Below, piece by piece: positions 57,836 to 64,000 of a stretch of 64,000 nucleotides of DNA. The notes beneath the pieces are model-generated. The model was not told the DNA's origin. It searched no databases and saw nothing but the letters and a program-made list of their open reading frames with translations. Both the position numbers and the translations under genes were made by a program. The DNA comes from Symsagittifera roscoffensis (Eukaryota; Xenacoelomorpha; Acoela; Convolutidae), in contig NC_087064.1 of NCBI RefSeq assembly GCF_963678635.1, forward strand, positions 28,002,189 to 28,066,188, read 5' to 3'. Numbering within the stretch: the stretch's first letter is position 1; each line of letters starts with the position of its first letter.

Positions 57836-60720
57836 GTGCATTAAAATATTTGACTTCAATCAGTCGTCAAAAGAGATTTTTTAAAACTTTATGAGGTTGT
57901 CTATATTCTGTGAGAAAGTTCCACCGGTGATGGTGAAACTGAGCAAAAAATTCTAAAAATAATATTTTTTCTTTCTATAAAGTCATGTTAGCTCCCTGCT
58001 TTTAATTCAGTCGCACATCATGATTTCTGGCTCCCAATACCTAATATGCTGCGCTTTTTATGATGTTAGTGACGATTCTAAACTGCTTACACGATAATTT
58101 TTTATTCGTTAGAACGTTAGAAACGCTGCCTATTAGGAAGGAAAAGCCATGAATCGTCACGTGCGACGGGTAATGAAGCAAGGCGATGACATCAAGGCTA
58201 TGTTCCTTAATTTGTTAGTTTTGGCTGAATTAAGGTTTATCATAAAATTACCATTTTCGGACGCTGATTTTCATCCAATCAAATTTTGATAAAAATAACC
58301 AGGAAAAAAAATTTCAATATATTTTCAAATTGGGTCGTGGATCAGGTGTTACAAAAAAATTGGTTACTTAATTCTTTGTTTTATGTGAATATTGTGTTGA
58401 ATTTAAAAGTATGAAGCTCCTCTAAGAACTTTTCTTTAAGTGATTACTTTTCTTTAAGTCACGTTTTCTTCGTAACCGATCTATCTTTAGATTTTTTTCA
58501 GCTAATCGAGTCCTCAACCAGACAAATATTGCATTCAAATTCCGTATAAACCGTATAATCCGTAACACCTTTGTTGACCCCTAAACAGACCAAATTGTTT
58601 CTGCTTAATCCAGAAAAACGGTGTAAAACACGTAGATTAAGATGAGAAAGAAGAGAAAAAAGAATTCATATATGTAAACGTTACAAAAAAAATGATGTTT
58701 TCATGTCTTTAGCAGGGGTGGCAGCAAAAACAAATAATAGTTTTTCTACACAATTTTCTAACATAACTTGAGCAAAAATAAATGCAAAAAAAAACAATTT
58801 CAGGTTTCTTTCGAAGCATAGGTGATCGTCAAGAAAACTCATATTTTATTTGTTTGCCGTATAATTAGCCATAACGACTCATTTTGGATTGAAACATCAA
58901 ACAACATAAAACTCAATTTTTACAATGCTGCTCTTAAGTCACTCAAAATTGTGAAATAAATAATCAGTAAAAGTATGACTCTCTTTAAAATTTAAAAAAC
59001 GAACGCGTGTCAGATTATAGTTAAATAGTTGATTACTGTATTCTTTCTTTCACGTGAATAATGTCATTGACAATTTTTATGATGTCAGATAATTTTATAA
59101 AAATAGTTTATAACCTTAAAAATCTGGAAATCTAGAGTGTAGGAAAACGTTTGCTTAATTTACCAACCAATCATCAGTCAGACAAATGTTTAGCATTTTA
59201 TTCACTAATGTTTTTAATGTCCATTTTCGACAACATCGAAGTGAGAATAGATAAAACGTAGAAAAAAGTTAAGAGTGAGTGACATGACGTTATTGGTCTT
59301 TTTGGGAGTCTCAACTTTTTTGAAACTAAAATCTTTAAAGTTTGTTTTGATTCGTTTTTTTTTGCTTGAGAAAACTTAGGGACAACGCCATCGAACACTA
59401 GATATTTTACCGTAAGTTTTTTTTCTCACAGACTGGTCAAAACAAAAATGATAAATTTAGGTTCATTCTTTAAAACAGTTAATTTCTGTTGCGTCTCCAG
59501 CTTACGTGGTCTGGAGGTAAGGAACAAGTCTGGGAAGAAAAAGATCTTGGGTCCAAATGGTTTCAAATTTTTTGATTTGGATCAGAGCTTCCCTCTATGA
59601 AACTATCATTTTTTTGTGTTTCAATGACACATCAATCTAATCCAATGAAATACCAGTTTTCCTAATGTGCATCAAGTTTTTTTTTACATCGCCCGAAAAA
59701 ATAAGAAATGTCCGTGTTTAGTAAATCTTTCAATCTGATTATTAACCAATTCTCGCAGAGAATATTTCACGTCGCATGAACAATTTTTAAAAAAGAAAGA
59801 ATCTACAACGAAGTAAAACTTAGTGCTCATGAGGAAAACTGGCGTTTTCGCACCCGGATTACCTTGGTAAGTCATTTATGCCGAAAATTGATAGTTTCCT
59901 AGGGGGTAGCTGCGATCAATTGCTCTTGGTCTATATAAAAATCTTACATTTTTTTGGAGGAAATAAAGGGACATTGAAAACAGGGTTTTGGGGAGTAAAA
60001 ACCTTGTTTTGATCTTAATTTGTTCGCAAGTTGGTGTAACCAAGACTTCAATAAATTTTGATCGGCTGATAGCCCAAAAATCGTATCACGTTCGTTGACC
60101 CGTATGCAGAACACGTCTGTTTGCTATGAATGATATCACTCAAAAAACGTGCTTCGTTTACATTAACTCTAATTGGATGCAGTTTTGTTGCAATTTGCCT
60201 CTAATTAAAGTCAAATTTAACAAAACGCATTTTTGACTGATATCAGCGTTTGCCTCCCACAATTGAAAAACCGATAAAAACATCGGGTGAAACTTCATGT
60301 GAAACAAAAGCTGCGGCGAAGGCATATGAAAAAAAGTAACCTAACCTCAAGAGACAAGGCCGTTGAAACGAGGAAATAACTAAAAGATAATGGGTTGCTG
60401 GGAGTGAGTTTTGATGATTGGTTTGGTTTTTGTATAAAACAATTTAAAAAACGTATGAAAAACAACTGGCAATCTGCTCAATTATTTTTAAAAAATGCAA
60501 CCACTGATGAGGTAATGCTGCAAATTGAAAAAAAAAAATTAAAAAAAGTTTACTTGTCATGATCAAATGAAACGATATAATAGCTAAAAAGAGCCTCATT
60601 TCTGGGCACCTTGAATGAGATTCTTAACAAAACGCTTGTAAAGTTTGTGACAACATTGATTGAACCACTATCGAAACCAACACTAAATAAAACAGTGAAG
60701 TAATTGAAAACTCCACTCTA
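57836..60720 (+). repeat. 2.9-kb tandem duplication, copy 2
   Basis: Direct second copy, offset 2917. Here the right end continues into GATCCGGATGAAAAA, the intact context of the Penelope-like fragment, so copy 2 carries the ancestral right flank and copy 1 (left flank ACTGTACAACAC) the ancestral left flank. The junction holds about 26 bp of extra sequence. Confidence 0.95.
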
Positions 60721-60990
60721 GATCCGGATGAAAAATTATTATTTCTTGATGTGAAAAAGTTATACATTAACGCTCCCCTGAAGGAAGCCTTGCAGAAGCT
60801 TTACAGCTACGAGTCTTTTCCTGACATTCAAAGTGAAGACTATAGAACATAGCGGCCAGTAATATATCTATATGAAAAGTTGATGGTCTAGCAATGGGAT
60901 CTCTCTCGCTGTAATTTTTGCTAACTTATGGCTGAAAAAATACAAATTTGTTACCAACCTTCTGTTTTTGTAACCTAAATCGGAAATAAA
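60590..60990 (+). pseudogene. Penelope-like reverse transcriptase remnant
   Basis: 60721-60849 is open and reads LLFLDVKKLYINAPLKEAL, the region around the first catalytic aspartate as in Penelope-like elements (DVxxLYTNxPLxEA). After a stop, DGLAMGS at 60882-60902 and, in a shifted frame, VIFANLWLKKY match the DG(V/L)AMGSPLxxxxANL motif. Upstream, EPLSKPTL (about 60662-60688) fits the preceding conserved block. Several stops and shifts; the YADD region and any GIY-YIG nuclease are not found. The left half also exists in duplication copy 1. Confidence 0.65.
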
Positions 60991-61100
60991 CTCGTCATTA
61001 AAAGTGTTCACTCATAAGGAAGTTCCAATGTAGCTTTGGAATTTCTATAGCATAGCATCTGTTATCTGCTTAATTTGTTGCTAGCGTTTAAACAAGTTAA

Positions 61101-61175
61101 GCTTCCGTGGCTGAGTGGTTGGTGTGCTAGTCTATCAATCTATAGGTCATCTGTTCAAATTTCAGAGGTAGCCGC
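61101..61175 (+). repeat. tRNA-like sequence (SINE head or tRNA pseudogene)
   Basis: CTTCCGTGGCTGAGTGGTTGG has a good A box and CTGTTCAAATTTCAG a fair B box 40 bp on. Acceptor ends GCTTCCG and AGGTAGC pair at five of seven positions; the anticodon arm is poor. Probably a tRNA-derived SINE head. Confidence 0.5.
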
Positions 61176-61399
61176 TGTTTTGCTAATTTGAGGCTTTTTT
61201 CTAATAAATAATTGCTCTTAAAGTGCTCTTTTTTGTCGTGTTCTGGCGAAGATTTGCTAAATTTATTTAAAAAATTTCGGATGTATTTACTTCAACCTTA
61301 TAAGAAAATATGTTCGAAAAGATGAAAAAACTACAAAATTGCCTTTGAAAACTCACTATAAAAAATCTCGGAGAAATTTTCGACCAAATTTATACGTTT

Positions 61400-61960
61400 C
61401 AAGACGAGTTGTAAAATGATTCCAAGAAAACTGGCCTGCGGGATTAAAACACTACAGGCAATCAAAAACACCACCTTCCATCAAAACATGACTACTACTC
61501 ATGAACGCTTTTGATAACCGTCACGTATACTACCCTGTCATCTTCTTAAATGGAATTTCTGTAGATTTGTCAATCTCAATACAAAAACAACTAAGCTGGG
61601 CAATTAAGAAAAGATATGATCGCGCTAAATTCGATTCATCGTCTTATCTCAAATAAAAGTCTAATGTAGGAATACTACCAAGGTTTTTTAAATTAAAAAA
61701 ATTTACCAAAACATCTCTTATATTAACAGCTTAAGAAAAAATTTAAAATGAACACAATCACATACACATGCACACGAGAAAAAAACATTTATGAATTGTC
61801 GAAAGATTTAAAGGGCAATAGATTGTAAACTCTTTACAAAACAGTAACGGTTTGGAACAGGTTACATGATGACAAAATCTGTTTAAAGAGTATCCTTACT
61901 TACCGAAAAGCAAAAACAAGAATTTTATCAGAAAAGCAGTAAGCTTCAAGAAATTGAATA
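61400..61960 (+). pseudogene. Decayed LINE ORF2 C-terminus, relative of the intact LINE
   Basis: Pieces match residues about 870-1060 of the ORF at 39926-43123. ACGIKTLQAIKNTT corresponds to AQGIKTIDTIGQQL. The open run 61492-61653 includes SISIQKQLSWAIKKRYDRA, against LSLEKQLNWALKRTYFRSN. VTVWNRLHDDKI (about 61846-61881) corresponds to SKKWNSLPIILR. Stops and shifts throughout. A different family member, not a simple copy. Confidence 0.65.
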
Positions 61961-62870
61961 CAGAAACATAACTAGTACTGGTTTTCCTCGGCAAGCTCTC
62001 AGTTAAGAAAAAGAAACCGACATTCAGTGAAACTGGAATTTTTTCTGAAATAAGTAGATGATATCATGAGAACTGTGAAAAGAGATCCAGAAGAATTGTT
62101 GAACGCTGTAAATCAATTAAATCCTAATCTATTGTTTAGTTTGGAAAAGTCTAACGAGAAAGGCGACTTAGCTTTTTTTTGACAATGATGTTAACGTAGA
62201 CACACAGAAATTTTAACCTGTGGTTGATTTCAAAAACAAACTGATACAGGGTCATATCTCAATAGTAGGAGCTGCGCTCCTTTCCATTATAAAGAGAAAA
62301 TAATAGAAGGCGCAGTTTATTGAATTTGTAGAATCAGTTCAACTTCGAATAAGTTAGTTGAGTCCATGAAGACAGATTGAAAACAATGGCTGGACAACCA
62401 ATTCTCAAAATTTCTGACTGATAAAATTGTTTCAAAGACCCTTGACAGACTCATTAGAGGAAAAGTCAACAAGAGCCCTGGAAGGACTTCATCAAGAGAG
62501 TAGTGCTAAAAGAGACACAAAACCATTGATGGTGGCGCAGTAACGAGGCAAAGAAAGTGTGACATTCGACCAGAATGGCCAAAATGCAATTTATGCCGGA
62601 TTCGAATTTTGAGCAGTAAGCCTTCCGAGTTGATGATTTCGAAGGATTAGCGACGTTATTGGAACGTTTAGCCAAACGGTGAGGGCTAGAATATTCTAGT
62701 ATTTTAAATTTTCAAAAATTCGAATGATGACGTCAGATTTCGGAGAAGTGCTGAAACGGCCATTTTAACAAAAAAGCGAGTAAAAAACAGAACAACTTTT
62801 ATCTGCGATTGCGAACAGTACGAAAATCGAGATTGGAGAACGACAACGAACTACAGGATAGCAGAGAACG
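61961..62870. other. No recognisable gene
   Basis: Mixed composition with chance frames such as 62466-62675 on the minus strand. No family recognised. Confidence 0.3.
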
Positions 62871-62877
62871 TTCCGAG

Positions 62878-62909
62878 TTGCAACTATTGTGCTGCTACAA
62901 TAGTTGCAA
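62878..62909. repeat. Perfect 13-bp inverted repeat with 6-nt loop
   Basis: TTGCAACTATTGT, spacer GCTGCT, ACAATAGTTGCAA. A stable hairpin in DNA or RNA. No adjacent gene gives it a role. Confidence 0.9.
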
Positions 62910-64000
62910 GGCCGTTGCCAACAACGGTGAAGGGTGAGAACCAGCCTTCCGGATTAGCAAGAAATCAAGAGTAAGGAGCTTGATTCGGCGGATTCAAGAA
63001 TCCGGAAGGGTCTCGGGACGGAAACTTTTATTAACTCACATAAACTTTTAGCATCCTGTCATGTCCTGACTTGAATTTAACTGATATTTTGATTAGTTTT
63101 GACAAGGATGAGGTGCTAGGAGTTGGGGGAAAGGGTTGATCCATCTTCGATGGAGATGATGATTTTTATCTACTGAACAAAAACAATAGTAATATGATAA
63201 GTAGTAGCCCTGTTTTTAGGAGTGACCTCGTGGTCTGGGGATACAGAGACCCAGCCATGAGCTCACTAATTTCGCATGTAATTCAGTTAATTTGAGCGTT
63301 CTGGTCGAAGCCGGAGAACAGTAACGTTTTTGTCAGCCTGATGTAAGAAAGACCACCGAAAAGTACTGGCTTGGTAGAGACGGTGAAAAACATGCAAAGC
63401 TCTGTTTAGACGCTAGCCAGTCGTCTTAAGACTTAGTTTTGTTATCCGTCGATATGTATCTTCCGGGCGAATGTTACATGTATGTTTTTATGGCGCTCCT
63501 GGGTGTTATTCTTTCGTAACATCATGACCGGCGGAACCGTTAACGAGCACTCCGCGCCGAGCGGATGCTCACATTAACGCCCTTAATAGGCCTAAACTGC
63601 CGGGGCGGAAGGGTAGTTCGGAACGCGGAAGCCTTCCGGATTGCCGTGAATAGTTTTTTAACCTAGTTAAGACCGAAAATTCATGAACCAGGAAGGGTGG
63701 GGGGAATCGCGAACCCCTCGTCCCCTGAGTGGTTTGTGACCAAAAACATTTAAAGATATAAGTAAAACCAAACAAAAAGTAGTATAGTACCCAAGAAAAA
63801 CAAAAAACATAAAAAATTACCGAAAAAACCAAAAACAGTAAAAAAGTAGAAAATCAGTAGAAATCATCCCCCCAGACAAGATGTGATTCAACCCCCCCGT
63901 TTGTTGTTGATAGATATATTGTTGTTACAGGCTTTTATATCAGTCAGGATCGTTACGATCAATTTTGAGGCCCGTTTGTGAGGCTTGTACTGTAGGGTTA
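62910..64000. other. No recognisable gene; CCTTCCGGA motifs
   Basis: CCTTCCGGA occurs at about 62946 and 63631 and in reverse complement (TCCGGAAGG) near 62999. This hints at a short dispersed repeat. The minus frame at 63569-63832 is hydrophobic in its first third but otherwise unremarkable. The window ends without a gene. Confidence 0.3.

Noticed and set aside
56281-59875. Two minus frames conserved in both duplication copies
   Set aside because: They are identical because the DNA was duplicated, so identity is not selection; no family resemblance or splice context.
61101-61175. Functional tRNA gene
   Set aside because: The acceptor stem has two mismatches and the anticodon arm does not form, so I call it tRNA-derived.

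Overview
The window looks like a stretch of an AT-rich, repeat-rich metazoan (probably invertebrate) nuclear genome. Evidence: a multi-exon Cys-loop (nicotinic acetylcholine receptor-like) gene with long introns, an apparently intact CR1/jockey-type LINE, and many non-autonomous DNA transposons. There is no operon structure, no prokaryotic promoter or ribosome-binding pattern, and one 200-N assembly gap. I cannot name the species.

Layout. 1-534 (-): 3' part of a decayed LINE ORF1 with a C4HC3 (PHD-type) finger. About 600-14040: a patchwork of duplicated, broken LTR-retroelement sequence with env-like remnants in two ~4.2 kb copies and three LTR-like blocks. 16.1-17.3 kb: a dispersed repeat interrupted by a Helentron-like element. 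18145-45078 (+): one receptor gene that I assemble from six exons (18145-18325, 34829-34986, 35478-35630, 35825-35964, 43567-~43712, 44201-45078; about 551 aa). Exon 1 carries the signal peptide and lies 16.5 kb upstream of the next exon; intron phases agree. Its introns host Helentron-like elements, hAT-like MITEs, a long-TIR MITE, minisatellites, the gap and, in intron 4, a complete two-ORF LINE in sense orientation. 45.1-54.9 kb: 3' flank with SINE-like units, more MITEs, a second Helentron-like family and a degraded coding-like patch (51.9-53.9 kb). 54919-60720: a 2917-bp tandem duplication, nearly identical, whose right edge falls inside a Penelope-like reverse transcriptase remnant. 60.7-62 kb: that remnant, a tRNA-like unit and a decayed tail of a LINE related to the intact one. 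62-64 kb: no recognised gene.

How the parts relate. The only convincing host gene is the receptor: a pentameric, probably cation-selective ligand-gated channel subunit lacking the loop-C cysteine pair of alpha subunits. The LINE is probably autonomous: ORF1 has a complete SGNH esterase signature; ORF2 has endonuclease and reverse transcriptase motifs behind a hydrophobic leader and a 2A ribosome-skipping motif. The most informative non-coding signal is the pair of short-element families that share a TGTTCCGAC subterminal inverted repeat and a hairpin close to one end, the architecture of Helentron-type rolling-circle elements.
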